In this document: positions 48,937 to 58,689 of the stretch, in pieces
Position numbering within the stretch: position 1 is the stretch's first letter
How the letters are laid out: each line of letters opens with the position of its first letter
Assembly (NCBI RefSeq): GCF_023008405.1
Contig: NZ_CP095376.1
Span: 4,302,001-4,366,000 of the forward strand
From: Amycolatopsis sp. FBCC-B4732
GTDB lineage: Bacteria > Actinomycetota > Actinomycetes > Mycobacteriales > Pseudonocardiaceae
Length of the DNA stretch: 64,000 bases
Direction: 5' to 3'
The notes under the pieces: model-generated
The model's input: only the letters and a program-made list of their open reading frames with translations
Databases searched by the model: none
Told to the model about the DNA's origin: nothing
Position numbers and translations under genes: made by a program

Positions 48937-51333
48937 ATGCGAAGACGCATGCTGGGAGCGTTCCTGCCGCTGGTGCTCGTGGCGGCGACCGCCGCCCCGC
49001 TGCCCGCGGCCGCCGATCCCGCGCCCGCCGCGGTTTCCGCGCTGACGAAGTCCGTGCAGGGCACCGGTTCCCCCGCCGACCACGGCGCGACGGCGAACTG
49101 GGTCATCGGGTACGACGACCACGCGACGACGACGGGCGCCGCGACCGTCACCGACGCCGTCGGGGCGGGCCAGGCGTTCCAGTCCGGTTCCCTGCACGTC
49201 CCGCCCGGCTGGACCCCGCAGTGGTCCACCGACGGCAGCACCTTCACCGGCACCGAACCCGCGTCCGGCGTGACGGCCGTGCGCGCCACGAACCCGGACG
49301 CCGGGCCCGACGCGACCCAGCTGTCCGGCGCCCTCACCCCGCCCGTGCAGGCGGTCACGACGGCGACCGGCGGCGACGGCTTCTCGCCGATCCTGTACCG
49401 CACGCCGGGTGGCGTGCTGCAGGCGTGGAACATCTACCACCACCTGGGCGCCACTTCCCCGAAGGTGGTCTGCACCGACCTCGCCACCGGGCAGCGCTGC
49501 CCGGGCGGCCCGTGGCCGAAGGTGCTCAACACCGCGTCCGGCCCGCTCGGCACCCTCGGCGCCGGCGACATCGCCAGCACCATGGTCGAGCAGTACGTGC
49601 GCGACCCCGCCACGCCTGCGAAGGTCTACTACCCCGCCGTTACGGCGACTTCGGTCGGCGTCGGCTGCCTCGACCTGGCCGCTTCCGCCAACTGCGGCTA
49701 CTCGGCCCTCGCCGCCGTCGGCGGGTCGCCGCCGGTCAGCAGCATCACCGGCCTGGTGCAGAGCGGCGGCAACCTCTACGGCCTGGTCAGCTCGGGCGCG
49801 GTGGTCTGCTGGACCATCGCCACGCAGAGCGCGTGCGGCGGCCAGCCGTACGCGCCGATCGTTCCGGCCGCCAACCAGCCCTACGTCTACGGCGCGCTGT
49901 CCCCGGTGGCGGGCAAGATCTTCGCGTCCACGTCGAACCCCGGCTCCACGCAGCAGCCTTCGCTGGGCTGCTTCGACCCGGCGACGGCCGCGGCGTGCGC
50001 CGGCTGGGCGTCGGCACGGCCCACCGGACCGGCGGGCAGCTACAACTACAACTCCTACACGGCGTTCAGCACGAGCGGCGCCCCGGTGGGCGCGTGCGCG
50101 ACGACGACCGGCGGTACCGACGTCACGACGTGCTACGCCCTCGACGGGTCCGCGCTCGCGGCGCCGCCGGGACCGGCCGCGCTGGGCGGTGGTGTCTACG
50201 CCTTCCCGCCGGAGGTCGTCACCGATCCGAACGGTCACGTGCGCAGCTACCTCCCGGTCTGGAACGGCGGCATCGCGGGTGCGGCGGTCTGCCACGACTG
50301 GACGACGGGGGCGGCGTGCGCGGGGCTGCCGGCCCTGATCACGCACCCGTCGGCGAACGGCGGGGCCACGCGGGACTACGGCTACTCCTACGACGCGCCG
50401 TCGGGCTGCCTCATCGGCCTCGGCGACGCGGGCGTGCTGTTCTCGATGGACCCGGAGACCGGGGCCACGCCGTGCGTCCGGTCCGGCGGGCAGGTCACGC
50501 TGAAACCGGGAGACTTCTACTGCGACGGCGGAAGTCACGTCCAGGGCTACACGGCGGCGCGGCTGACCGGCGTAGACCCGGCGAACGTCGACTTCGCCGC
50601 GTCCCGGGTGACGGTGACCGATCAGGACAACGCGGTCGTGCCGACGCCCGGCTTCGCCCCGGACGGTTCGGTCGATCTCACCGGCGTCTCCGTGGCGGCG
50701 CACCCGTCGATCACGGTGACGACGACGCTCGTGCTGCACAGCGCGGCGGGCTTCACCGGCTCGCTGGTGGTCGGCTACGCCGGCGACGCGCCGCAGCTGT
50801 GCTTCCGCACGACGATCGCGGCGGACTGCGCGGTGTCGTCGGTGGCGAACACGGCCACCGGCACCGATTCGACGGGCTCGTTCACGTCGAACACCGTGAC
50901 GCTGCCGGTCGCGCCGGGTGCGTCGTGCACGCCGAAGGTCAAGGTGGAGAAGGAGATCTGCACCTCGGCCACGGCGGCCAAGTGCGGGCCGGGCGGCTCC
51001 GGCCCGTGGGCGAAACAGGCCGGCGTCGGTCTGCTCGGTCTGCTGTTCGCGACCGCGTACTGGCGGATCACGGTGACGAACGAAGGTCCGGTCGGCATCA
51101 CGTCGGCGCAGGTGGTGGACAGCGTGGAACCGTCGTGCCAGACGGGTCCGTTCACCCTCGCCGCCGGGCAGTCGCAGCAGGTCCACTGCTCGACGTACGC
51201 GCTGCTGAACCTGTTCCCGATCACCAACCAGGCGAAGGTGAGCTACGTGCCGGTGAACGTTCCGCCGGGGACGCCGCCTTCGCACACGAACTGGTCGTCG
51301 GCGAAGGCCTGTTCACTGCTGTGCGTTCTCTAG
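48937..51333 (+). CDS. Secreted repetitive Cys-containing surface protein of unknown function
   Basis: A 798-residue exported protein: signal peptide to about AAA-DP (residue 27); residues ~30-120 an Ig/DUF11-like domain; ~120-520 a series of blades with paired-cysteine motifs of the type VVCTDLATGQRCPGG, VGCLDLAASANCG, VVCWTIATQSACGG, LGCFDPATAAACAG and AVCHDWTTGAACAG, suggesting a disulfide-stapled beta-propeller; ~530-798 further Ig/DUF11-like domains (ITVTNEGPVGITSAQVVDSV). No catalytic motif seen; adhesion or carbohydrate binding is conceivable. The 3' end overlaps the convergent MHYT gene by 21 bp. Confidence 0.75.
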   Translation: MRRRMLGAFLPLVLVAATAAPLPAAADPAPAAVSALTKSVQGTGSPADHGATANWVIGYDDHATTTGAATVTDAVGAGQAFQSGSLHVPPGWTPQWSTDGSTFTGTEPASGVTAVRATNPDAGPDATQLSGALTPPVQAVTTATGGDGFSPILYRTPGGVLQAWNIYHHLGATSPKVVCTDLATGQRCPGGPWPKVLNTASGPLGTLGAGDIASTMVEQYVRDPATPAKVYYPAVTATSVGVGCLDLAASANCGYSALAAVGGSPPVSSITGLVQSGGNLYGLVSSGAVVCWTIATQSACGGQPYAPIVPAANQPYVYGALSPVAGKIFASTSNPGSTQQPSLGCFDPATAAACAGWASARPTGPAGSYNYNSYTAFSTSGAPVGACATTTGGTDVTTCYALDGSALAAPPGPAALGGGVYAFPPEVVTDPNGHVRSYLPVWNGGIAGAAVCHDWTTGAACAGLPALITHPSANGGATRDYGYSYDAPSGCLIGLGDAGVLFSMDPETGATPCVRSGGQVTLKPGDFYCDGGSHVQGYTAARLTGVDPANVDFAASRVTVTDQDNAVVPTPGFAPDGSVDLTGVSVAAHPSITVTTTLVLHSAAGFTGSLVVGYAGDAPQLCFRTTIAADCAVSSVANTATGTDSTGSFTSNTVTLPVAPGASCTPKVKVEKEICTSATAAKCGPGGSGPWAKQAGVGLLGLLFATAYWRITVTNEGPVGITSAQVVDSVEPSCQTGPFTLAAGQSQQVHCSTYALLNLFPITNQAKVSYVPVNVPPGTPPSHTNWSSAKACSLLCVL

Positions 51334-52101
51334 GATGACCGCCCGCGGGAGGCGTTCCGGCGTCTCCCGCGGGCCTTCCGGCCGGACCGCGGGGGCCATC
51401 AGGACCGCGCAGAGCGGGACCGCCATCGCGATCGCGGCGAGCACGAACACCGGGAACAGGAAGGAGAACACCTCGACGCCCGCCGGGTCCGGGGCGGACA
51501 TGTCCATGTTCATCCGCACCGCGGCCATGCCCGTGTAGTGCATGCCGGTGACCGCCGCGCCCATCACGAACCCGGCGAGCAGGCGCAGGGACAGCCGGTC
51601 GAGGAAGACGGCGAACCACAGCGCCGCCGTCGCCGCGACGATCGCGATCACCACCGACAGCGCGACGAGGAGGCCGTCGTAGCCGAAGTCGCCCTTCACG
51701 CGCAGGGCCGACATCCCGGTGTAGTGCATGACGTTGACGGCGAGGCCGGTGATCACGCCGCCGAGCGCGAGCCGCCACCAGCCGAACTTCGCACGGCCGC
51801 CGACGACCACCAGCCCGGCGAACACCGCGGCGATCGACAGCAGCGCCGACAGCACCGTGCGGAAGACGTCGTAGCGCACCGGCATCCCCGGCGTGCTGAA
51901 GCCCAGCATGGCCACGAAGTGCATGAGCCAGATGCCGACGCCGCCGATCGAGATCGCCGCCAGCACGAGCCACCGCAGGCGGTGCCTGCTGCTCACCGCG
52001 TGGCGGGCCTGCACCGCGCAGGCGAGGCCGAGCGCGCAGCCGACCACCGAGGTCAGGTAGGCGAGCACGAGCAGCCAGTGCCCGAGCGCGAAGTGTTCCA
52101 T
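51313..52101 (-). CDS. MHYT-domain membrane sensor protein
   Basis: A 262-residue seven-helix protein with MHYT-type motifs at LMHFVAMLGF, VMHYTGMSALRV and GMHYTGMAAVRM, the His/Met pattern proposed to bind copper and sense O2, CO or NO. There is no output (GGDEF/EAL) domain; the C-terminus is a short cytoplasmic tail. GAGAGGA lies before the ATG. It follows the DUF742 gene by 13 bp as the last gene of the conservon-like operon, in the position where a GTPase (CvnD) is usual. Confidence 0.85.
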   Translation of the reverse strand: MEHFALGHWLLVLAYLTSVVGCALGLACAVQARHAVSSRHRLRWLVLAAISIGGVGIWLMHFVAMLGFSTPGMPVRYDVFRTVLSALLSIAAVFAGLVVVGGRAKFGWWRLALGGVITGLAVNVMHYTGMSALRVKGDFGYDGLLVALSVVIAIVAATAALWFAVFLDRLSLRLLAGFVMGAAVTGMHYTGMAAVRMNMDMSAPDPAGVEVFSFLFPVFVLAAIAMAVPLCAVLMAPAVRPEGPRETPERLPRAVILENAQQ

Positions 52102-52114
52102 GGTCGGTTCCTCT

Positions 52115-52495
52115 CTACAGGTCACGCAGACCGTGCAGCACGCGTTCCATCAAGTCGTGGCGCTCGTCCCAGCCGGCGTGCTCGCCGAGGGTGTCGCGGA
52201 CGATCACCATGCCGTCTTCCACCAGGTCCGAGACGAGCACCCGGACCACCCCCAGCGGCAGCCGCAGCAGCGCGGCGACCTCCATCAGCGACCGCGGCCG
52301 CAGGCACAGCTCGGTGACCTGGTCGAACGCGCTGCTCGACTGGTAGCCGGCCGCCGCGCGACCCGCCGCCGTCGTCTCGACGAGCGCTTCCACCGCGAAG
52401 TCGACCGACGGCGCCGTCCGGCCCTCGGTCCAGGCGTAGGGGCGGGCCAGCGCCGGGCTCCGGCGTGGCTCCCCTTCGCCTGCGTAGCCGGTCAC
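52115..52495 (-). CDS. DUF742 protein of the conservon (CvnC type)
   Basis: A 126-residue protein: [22 protein letters not shown], then [37 protein letters not shown], a winged-helix-like DUF742 domain (segments quoted are parts of it), ending [11 protein letters not shown]. In conservons this component works with the histidine kinase, the roadblock protein and a GTPase in a G-protein-coupled-receptor-like complex. GTG overlaps the roadblock stop (GTGA). Confidence 0.87.
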   Translation of the reverse strand: MTGYAGEGEPRRSPALARPYAWTEGRTAPSVDFAVEALVETTAAGRAAAGYQSSSAFDQVTELCLRPRSLMEVAALLRLPLGVVRVLVSDLVEDGMVIVRDTLGEHAGWDERHDLMERVLHGLRDL

Positions 52496-52995
52496 CGCCG
52501 GTCCTGGCCCACCGGCATCTCGCGCGCGGGCACGTCGACCTGTCGCCCCACCCGCTCGACCAGCATCGTCATCTCGTAGCCGACGAGCCCGATGTCGCAG
52601 CCGGTGGACGCGAGGACGACGAGGTTCGAGCCGTCGCCGACGCTCATCAGCAGCAGGAACCCCTGCTCCATCTCGATGACCGACTGGACGACCCGCCCCG
52701 CGGTGAACAGCTCCGCGGTCCCGAGCGAAAGGCTCGACAACCCGGCGGCGATGGCCGCGAGCTGGTCGGCGCGCTCCCGGGGCAGCGACTCGTCGGCCGC
52801 GACGAGCAGCCCGTCGGCGGAGACGAGCACCGCGTGCGCGACCCCCGAGACGTCCTGGACGAAGCCGTGGATGAGCCAGTTCAACGTGGCGGTCCGTTCG
52901 GGCGCCGTCACGGTGCCGGGAAAAGCTGCCAAGGTCCGCGCCGACGGTTCGGCGCCGGGCACGCGCCGCTGGTGCACGTCGGGGAGTTCGGTCAT
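52492..52995 (-). CDS. Roadblock/LC7-domain protein of the conservon (CvnB type)
   Basis: A 167-residue protein with a Roadblock/LC7 fold from about residue 38 ([32 protein letters not shown], in parts; [38 protein letters not shown]). Such proteins act as small-GTPase regulators. Its ATG overlaps the kinase stop (ATGA). The GTPase it would normally serve is not encoded next to it. Confidence 0.87.
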   Translation of the reverse strand: MTELPDVHQRRVPGAEPSARTLAAFPGTVTAPERTATLNWLIHGFVQDVSGVAHAVLVSADGLLVAADESLPRERADQLAAIAAGLSSLSLGTAELFTAGRVVQSVIEMEQGFLLLMSVGDGSNLVVLASTGCDIGLVGYEMTMLVERVGRQVDVPAREMPVGQDRR

Positions 52996-55900
52996 CGGGG
53001 TTCCACTCCGTCCTTTCCGGATTCGTCCGCGCTCGCGGCGGTCTGCCGCCGGGCCGCGCGCATGCCCTGGTAGTGCCGGGACAAGCTGTTGCGGACAGCG
53101 GTGGCGTCCCGGAACGCCGCCCCGTCCGGCTCCCGCACCCGCGGCAGGGCCGCCCCGGGGGCGAGCTGCGCACCGGGCCGCCGGGTGGGCAGGCCGGCGG
53201 AGCTGAGTTTCTGCACGGCGGCGGGCTGGAGAGCGCTTTCCGCAGCGTGCCGCGCTTCGTCGGCGGGACTGGACCAGTCCGGCAGGGGTTGGGCGGCGGG
53301 GGGCCGCTCGCCGGTGCGGTCGGCTGGGATGGCCGCGATCGTGGGCCGTTCGCCGGAGCGGTCGGCCGGGGTGGCCGGTTCCGCGCCCGAGTGGTCCGTT
53401 CGCGCCGCGGTTCCCGCGGCCGGAGTCGCGGACCGGTCCGCTGAAGCGGCGGCGGCCGCGGGCCATTCGCCGGAGCGGTCGGCCGGGGTGGCAGGCTCCG
53501 CGCCGAAGCGATCCGCTCGCGCCGCGGCTCCCGCAGCCGGAGTCGCGGACCGGTCCGCTGAAGCGCCCGCGGCCGCGGGCCATTCGCCGGAGCGGTCGGC
53601 CGGGGTGGCAGGCTCCGCGCCGAAGCGATCCGCTCGCGCCGCGGCTCCCGCAGCCGGAGTCGCGGACCGGTCCGCTGAAGCGGCCGCGGCCGCGGGCCAT
53701 TCGCCGGAGCCGGTGCGGTCGGCCCGTCCCGCGGTCTCGGCGGGGCGCTTGCCCGGACCGGAGTGGTCCGCGTGCCGGGCACCGCCTGTCTCGCCGGTGT
53801 GATCCGGGCTCGCGGCCGCGCTCGCGGGCCACTGGCCACTTCCGGACCGATCGGCGCCACCCTGCTCGCCCGAACCGGGACGGTCCGCCGAACCGGAGCG
53901 ACCCGCGGCCGGGACCACCGGCCCCGCACCCGGACCGGGACGGTCCGCCGAACCGGCACGGTCCGCGGTCCGGGTCGCCGGCCGCTCGCCCGAGCCGGGC
54001 ACGTCGGCCGCCGGGACCACCGGCCACTCGCCGGTTCCGGAGCGATCGGCCCGTGCTCCGGTCTCCGCGTCCGGGACCACCGGCCACTCGCCGGTGCCGG
54101 CGGTGCCGTTCGTGGCCGCGTCCGCCTCGGTGGGCCAGCCGGCCGGGACCGCCGGGGGTTCCGTGCGCGGCGTGCGGCGGTTCACCGGTTTCGCCACCGG
54201 CTCGGTGAACCAGCTCGTCACCACCTGCTCGAAGATCGGCGTCGACGCCTGCGCCGGCACCACCGCCACCGGGCGGGCGTGGCCGTTCTGCCTCGCCGCT
54301 CCCGTGCGGCCCGCGCCGATCGGGCGGGCCAGGTCCGCGATCACCAGCGCGCCCGGGACGTGGACGCTCGCCGTCACACCCGCGTGGCGGACGCCCGGGG
54401 CCGTCGCGCGCAAGCGGACCGTCACGCCGTGGAGGGCCGCCAGGCGGCCGACCACGAACAGGCCCATCCGCCGGGTCGTTTCCGGGCCGACCGTGGCCGC
54501 CGCGGCGAGGCGGGCGTTGGCCGTCGTCAGTTCCTCCGGGCTCATGCCGAGGCCCTGGTCGACCACCTCGATGAGGAGGCCGCCGTCGGCGCCGCGGTCC
54601 GCGGTCAGGGCGACCTTGTGCTCCGGCGGGGAGAAGCGGGTCGCGTTTTCCAGCAGCTCGGCCAGGATGTGGACGACGTCCGCGGCCGCCTCCGGCTGGA
54701 CCGAACCACGCGGGGCGTTGCCCAGCGCGACGCGGCGGTAGTCCTTGACCTCCGAGGTCGCCGCGCGCAGCAGGTCGCGCGTCGGCACCGGCTCGCGGCC
54801 GTGGCGCACCGGGCGGCCGCCGGCCAGGACGTGCAGGTTCTCGCCGTTGCGGCGCAGCCGGGTCGCGATGTGGTCGATGCGGAACAGCTCGTCGAGCCGG
54901 CGCGGGTCCTGCTCGCCGGACTCGAGGTCCTCGATGATCGTCAGCTGCTGCTCCACCAGCGACTGGCTCCGCCGCGACAGCGTCATGAACATTTCGCTGA
55001 CCTGCTTGCGGAGGTCGGCCTGCTCGACCGCCAGCCGCACGGCCTCGCGGTGCATGTCGTCGAACGCGCTGGCCAGCTGGCCGATCTCCTCGTTCGTCCG
55101 GACGCCGACCTCGGGTACCGCGCGCCAATCGACCTCCGTGCCCTCGCGGACCTGCCGGACGGTTTCCGGGAGCGCCTCGTTCGCCGCGTGCAGCGCCGCC
55201 GCCCGCAGCCGGCGCACCGGCGTGACCAGCGAACGCACCACCAGCAGCGCGATGGCGAGTGCGCCGAGCAGCGCGCCGAGCACCAGCGCGGTGTCGCGCA
55301 GCGAGTCCGACCGGGCGTCGTCGGCGGCCGCCGAAACGTCCGAAGCCAGCTTCGCCGTGACGTCGTTCAGCACGGCCGTCACGCCGGTCGTCTCCTTGGC
55401 GATCGACGAGAGCGACGCCGCGGTGGGGTCGAGCCGGTCTTCGGCGCCCTCCGTCGCGGTCTTGAACCGCGCCAGCAGCGGACCGGTGAGCTGGTGTCCG
55501 GCCTGTTCCGCGAGCACTTCCTGCTCCGCGGCGGTCTGGATGGCGGCCGGGCGCAGCGACGCGTCGGCGGGGCTGTTCAGCGCCGCCCGCACGTACGTCT
55601 CCTCGGTCGCCAGCTCGGCGCGCAGGTGCACCAGCACCCGGGCGACCTCCGCGGTGCCGGCGACGTCGTCCGGGACGGTCTCGGGCACGAGGTCGCCGAG
55701 CGTGGCGATGATGTCGTTGTAGCCGGCGGCTTTCGTGTGGGTGTCGCCGTTCGCGGCGCCGGCCGCGCGGATGCCGGCGAGCTTGCCCAGCGCGGTGTTC
55801 AGCGCGCGGCCGCTGTCGCCGGGCAGTGGCGCGAAGCCGGTGTCTCGCTGGATCGCGGCCACCTTCGCGTCCACCGCGGCGGTGATCGCGCTCGGCGCCC

Positions 55901-56165
55901 CGGCCGGGACGGCCACCGCGGCGACCATCTCCTGGCCCAGCGACTCGGTGAGGCCGATCGTGTCGTGCAGCACCGGCAGCCGGTCGCGGGCCGCGCTCAG
56001 CTGCGTGGCGCGATCGAGCTCGCCCTGGATCCGGATTTCCGCCAGCGCCACCGCGACCAGCACCGGCAGCAGCAGCACGACGCTGATCTTGGTGCGCACG
56101 CTCCAGTGCGCCGGCCACCACGCGGCGTCCGCCAGACGGCGGGGCGTGGGTGTTCTTTCGTGCAT
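52992..56165 (-). CDS. Conservon sensor histidine kinase (CvnA type) with nitrate/nitrite-sensor-like domain and long repeat tail
   Basis: A 1057-residue membrane protein. Helix 1 at ~24-42 ([18 protein letters not shown]), an extracellular helical NIT-like sensor domain (~50-300), helix 2 at ~310-330 ([17 protein letters not shown]), HAMP-like linker, coiled coil ([20 protein letters not shown]) and HATPase_c ([18 protein letters not shown]-box, [14 protein letters not shown]1, [12 protein letters not shown]). Residues ~690-1000 are a low-complexity Ala/Pro/Asp/Arg-rich tail with 39-residue repeats. The start follows a modest GAGCGG. First gene of the operon HK-roadblock-DUF742-MHYT. Confidence 0.87.
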   Translation of the reverse strand: MHERTPTPRRLADAAWWPAHWSVRTKISVVLLLPVLVAVALAEIRIQGELDRATQLSAARDRLPVLHDTIGLTESLGQEMVAAVAVPAGAPSAITAAVDAKVAAIQRDTGFAPLPGDSGRALNTALGKLAGIRAAGAANGDTHTKAAGYNDIIATLGDLVPETVPDDVAGTAEVARVLVHLRAELATEETYVRAALNSPADASLRPAAIQTAAEQEVLAEQAGHQLTGPLLARFKTATEGAEDRLDPTAASLSSIAKETTGVTAVLNDVTAKLASDVSAAADDARSDSLRDTALVLGALLGALAIALLVVRSLVTPVRRLRAAALHAANEALPETVRQVREGTEVDWRAVPEVGVRTNEEIGQLASAFDDMHREAVRLAVEQADLRKQVSEMFMTLSRRSQSLVEQQLTIIEDLESGEQDPRRLDELFRIDHIATRLRRNGENLHVLAGGRPVRHGREPVPTRDLLRAATSEVKDYRRVALGNAPRGSVQPEAAADVVHILAELLENATRFSPPEHKVALTADRGADGGLLIEVVDQGLGMSPEELTTANARLAAAATVGPETTRRMGLFVVGRLAALHGVTVRLRATAPGVRHAGVTASVHVPGALVIADLARPIGAGRTGAARQNGHARPVAVVPAQASTPIFEQVVTSWFTEPVAKPVNRRTPRTEPPAVPAGWPTEADAATNGTAGTGEWPVVPDAETGARADRSGTGEWPVVPAADVPGSGERPATRTADRAGSADRPGPGAGPVVPAAGRSGSADRPGSGEQGGADRSGSGQWPASAAASPDHTGETGGARHADHSGPGKRPAETAGRADRTGSGEWPAAAAASADRSATPAAGAAARADRFGAEPATPADRSGEWPAAAGASADRSATPAAGAAARADRFGAEPATPADRSGEWPAAAAASADRSATPAAGTAARTDHSGAEPATPADRSGERPTIAAIPADRTGERPPAAQPLPDWSSPADEARHAAESALQPAAVQKLSSAGLPTRRPGAQLAPGAALPRVREPDGAAFRDATAVRNSLSRHYQGMRAARRQTAASADESGKDGVEPR
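53344..53697 (-). repeat. 117-bp in-frame tandem repeats in the kinase tail
   Basis: The sequence ggcc(g/a)ttcgccggagc recurs at 53344, 53461, 53578 and 53695, exactly 117 bp apart. Three full units encode a 39-residue block ([10 protein letters not shown]...[10 protein letters not shown]...[12 protein letters not shown]). The middle copies are nearly identical, implying recent expansion. Confidence 0.88.
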
Positions 56166-56615
56166 GGCGGAACCGCTCGATTCCCAGCCGCGCGCGGCCG
56201 ACGTCGAACTCGGACAGGAGAGGACCCCAGGGCCGGTCACCGACGTCCCGGGCCAACGGTGGAAATGCCTCTCTCCCGGCCGGGCGAGGACGTGACGATG
56301 ATCGAGCCGACCAGCAGGGAACATCACGTCCGGCACCCGTGTCAACCCCGCGCACGGCGTTTCGCGAGGGACGGTGTCGAATTATTTCCCGGCTAACTCT
56401 TGGTGTTTCACCGGTCGCTGCTTGTACATCGTACAAGCTGTATTCGCGCAGCTCCAGCCGTTGCTGAGCTACGCGAACCGATGTCGGCAGATTTACCCAC
56501 GCACGGCCGGTCAATGCCGTTCGTGGCGAACTCGGTCATTGTTCCAATGGTTTGTTATTCATTCTCACCCCCTCCGGGTGGGGCGCCCCGCACCGGACCC
56601 GGCAGAATCGCCGCC
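56166..56615. other. 450-bp divergent region between conservon and LtrA genes
   Basis: No gene is supported. 56370-56580 is clearly A/T-richer than the rest and should hold the conservon promoter and the LtrA promoter (CAGAAT at 56603-56608 lies a leaderless-type distance before the GTG). It contains the palindrome at 56420. Confidence 0.4.
56420..56438. promoter_or_regulatory. Palindromic operator in the conservon/LtrA gap
   Basis: GCTTGTAC (56420-56427), ATC, GTACAAGC (56431-56438): perfect 8-bp arms, of TetR/MarR size. The cognate regulator is not identifiable. Confidence 0.6.
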
Positions 56616-57869
56616 GTGACCGATGTGGACGACAGCGCCGGGGCCGCGGCGGGGCACGGCAAGCGGGTCGGCTGGGTCGAGCTGTACTTCGACCTGGTCT
56701 TCGTGTTCGCGGTGGGCCAGGTGGCGCACGGCATCGTGGCCGAGCCGCACTGGTCGCGGGTCGCCGCCGCGCTCGGCCTGTTCGCGACGCTGTGGTGGAC
56801 GTGGATCGGCTTCGCCGTGCTCTACAACCGCCGTGGCGACGACGGCCGCGCCGCCGACCGGCTCTTCGTGCTCGCCGGCACCATCCCGTGCGCGATCGCG
56901 GCCACGCAGGCGCACCACGTCTTCGAGGGGCACCCGGCGATCTTCGCGCTGGCCATGGCCGGGGTCCGGGTGATCCTGGCGGCCGCGCACCGCTGGCCCG
57001 CGCGAGAAGGGCTCGACCAGCGCCGGATCACCTGGGGCTACACGGCTTCGGCGGTGCTGTTCGCGGTTTCGGCGTTCGCGCCCCACACGTGGGCGTTCTG
57101 GGTGTTCGCCCTGCTCCAGGAGGCGGGGTTCCTGCTGCTCGGCGACCGGCCCCGCCGCCGGCGCGGCGAACGGCCCTCGCGTGCGACCCGCTGGCGTGAG
57201 CTCATCTCGTCCCCGCACGACCCCAACCTCGCGGTCGACTCGGCGCACCTCGCCGAACGCTTCGGGCTCTTCATGATCCTGCTGCTGGGCGAGCTGGTGT
57301 TCACGGTCGGCACGGCGGCGCTCGACCGCCCGGCCGACGACTTCGCGTACTGGCTGGCGATGGTCGGCGGCCTGGTGCTGGCCGGTGCGCTGTGGTGGCT
57401 GTACTTCACGTCGGCGGCGCGGATCTACGAGCGGATGCTCGACCTGTCGGGCGGCAACCCGGCGCTCGCGTATTCGCTGTACGCGGGCGGCCACCTGCCC
57501 CCGGCGTTCGCACTGGTGCTCATCGCGGCGGGGGTGAACCTGTCGCTGCACGAGTCCCCACCGCACGCGGCGGCGTGGTTCACGACGGCGGGCCTGACGA
57601 TCTACCTGCTCGGCACCCGGGTCTTCGCGGCCGGCTCCCACCGCTGGTACTTCGGCCTGGCCCGCACGGCGGCACTGGTGGCCACGGTGAACCTGGCCTT
57701 CCTGGACCGGCTCCTCCCGGCCCCGGCGGTAGTGGTGGCGATCGCGGTGTGGGGCGTCGGAGCGGCGGCGATCGCGTCGATGATCCGGCACCGGGCGCTG
57801 GACCGCATGGGCGACGACCCGCTGACCTTCCTGCGTGAGCGGGCCCGGCGGGGTGGCGACGACGGGTAG
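56616..57869 (+). CDS. Low-temperature-requirement A (LtrA) family membrane protein
   Basis: A 417-residue protein with about ten membrane helices. The start region VGWVELYFDLVFVFAVGQVAHGI carries the LtrA signature (E-L-F/Y-F-D-L-V-F); RLFVLAGTIPCAIAATQ and AERFGLFMILLLGELVFTVG (E-x-F-x-x-I-x-L-G-E) are the other family blocks. Function is unknown; Listeria ltrA is linked to growth in the cold. GTG start after an A/T-rich -10-like CAGAAT, consistent with a leaderless mRNA. Confidence 0.87.
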   Translation: MTDVDDSAGAAAGHGKRVGWVELYFDLVFVFAVGQVAHGIVAEPHWSRVAAALGLFATLWWTWIGFAVLYNRRGDDGRAADRLFVLAGTIPCAIAATQAHHVFEGHPAIFALAMAGVRVILAAAHRWPAREGLDQRRITWGYTASAVLFAVSAFAPHTWAFWVFALLQEAGFLLLGDRPRRRRGERPSRATRWRELISSPHDPNLAVDSAHLAERFGLFMILLLGELVFTVGTAALDRPADDFAYWLAMVGGLVLAGALWWLYFTSAARIYERMLDLSGGNPALAYSLYAGGHLPPAFALVLIAAGVNLSLHESPPHAAAWFTTAGLTIYLLGTRVFAAGSHRWYFGLARTAALVATVNLAFLDRLLPAPAVVVAIAVWGVGAAAIASMIRHRALDRMGDDPLTFLRERARRGGDDG

Positions 57870-57876
57870 CGCGGGC

Positions 57877-58151
57877 TCAGCTGGTCAGGATCTGCGGTGA
57901 GAGCACCTTCAGCATCGCGTTCGTCCACTTGAGCTGCCGCAGCGTCCGCGGGTGACCAGCAGCGGCAAACCCGGGTCGGACAACGCCGTCCTCGGTCAGG
58001 TCCAGGCCGTGGTGACGCAGTCGTCGGCGAGGCGGCTGTCCGCCGGACCGGCCACGGCTCCCCCGGCCCGTACAGCGTCCCAGTCACCCAGGGCACTTGA
58101 TTCGGCGCCGGGTACCCGCAACTGGATCGGGCAAACGCCGTCGGCGCCGTT
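57877..58151 (-). pseudogene. Decayed gene fragment (C-terminal part)
   Basis: Two minus-strand frames with coding-like composition join through a frameshift near 57998. The first reads ...ESSALGDWDAVRAGGAVAG to DDCVTTAWT-stop; the second continues TEDGVVRPGFAAAGHPRTL and RQLKWTNAMLKVLSPQILTS-stop. No start is visible, and the parent family is not recognised. It directly abuts the MarR gene, separated by a shared palindrome. Confidence 0.45.
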
Positions 58152-58628
58152 TTAAGTTGCGCGACGCAATGGTGACCGCGCATCCGATTCCTCCGCTTCG
58201 ACCGCCGCGGCGAACCTCTCGAAAGCCTGGATCGCCGCGTCGCGGGCGCCCGGGCCGAGGCGGCGCAGGACGCCCGCCAGCACGCGGCGGCGGTCGCGGT
58301 CGACGCGGTCCACGAGCTGGCGGCCCGCGCCGGTCGGCGCCAGCAGCGTCTCGCGGCGGTTCAGCGGGTTCGGGGCCTTTTCCAGCAGCGCGAGCGTGCC
58401 CAGCCGATCACACGCCCGGGTGACCGACGAGGGGTTGAGCGCCAGTTCGCGGGCCACCTTGCCCATCGTCACCGGCGTCCGGTCGACCACCACCCGCAGC
58501 GCGCGGAACTGGGTGAGCGTCAGCTGCTCGGTGTTCCGCTCGACGGTCGAATTCGCGATGGTCACCATCGCCCGCAGCACCGCCAGTGCCGCTTCGGCGC
58601 CATCTTCCGCCTGCCACGTTTGCGTCAC
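58152..58628 (-). CDS. MarR family regulator
   Basis: A 158-residue winged-helix repressor: LTLTQFRALRVVVDRTPVTMG, ARELALNPSSVTRACDRLG (recognition helix), EKAPNPLNRRETLLAPTGAG (wing). GTG at 58628 is chosen because it lies in a palindrome and the longer frame has no start context. The start (58620-58632) and the last codons (58157-58169) both carry TTGCG...CGCAA palindromes, so autoregulation is likely. Divergent from the pyruvate-oxidase-type gene, a probable target. Confidence 0.85.
   Translation of the reverse strand: MTQTWQAEDGAEAALAVLRAMVTIANSTVERNTEQLTLTQFRALRVVVDRTPVTMGKVARELALNPSSVTRACDRLGTLALLEKAPNPLNRRETLLAPTGAGRQLVDRVDRDRRRVLAGVLRRLGPGARDAAIQAFERFAAAVEAEESDARSPLRRAT
58157..58169. 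promoter_or_regulatory. MarR-type palindrome at the 3' end of the MarR gene
   Basis: TTGCG-CGA-CGCAA, within the last codons of the MarR gene, near the decayed gene fragment on the same strand. Confidence 0.6.
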
Positions 58629-58632
58629 GCAA
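58620..58632. promoter_or_regulatory. MarR-type palindrome over the MarR start codon
   Basis: TTGCGT-C-ACGCAA overlaps the GTG start codon and lies 58 bp before the divergent ThDP-enzyme ATG. Confidence 0.7.
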
Positions 58633-58689
58633 GCATGATAGCCGCCGAAAGCGGGTACGCGCTCACCGAAGCGAAGCAAGGGAGTGCTC

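Noticed and set aside
53763..56396. 877-aa plus-strand ORF antisense to the conservon kinase
   Set aside because: Shadow frame; kinase motifs and operon overlaps lie on the minus strand.
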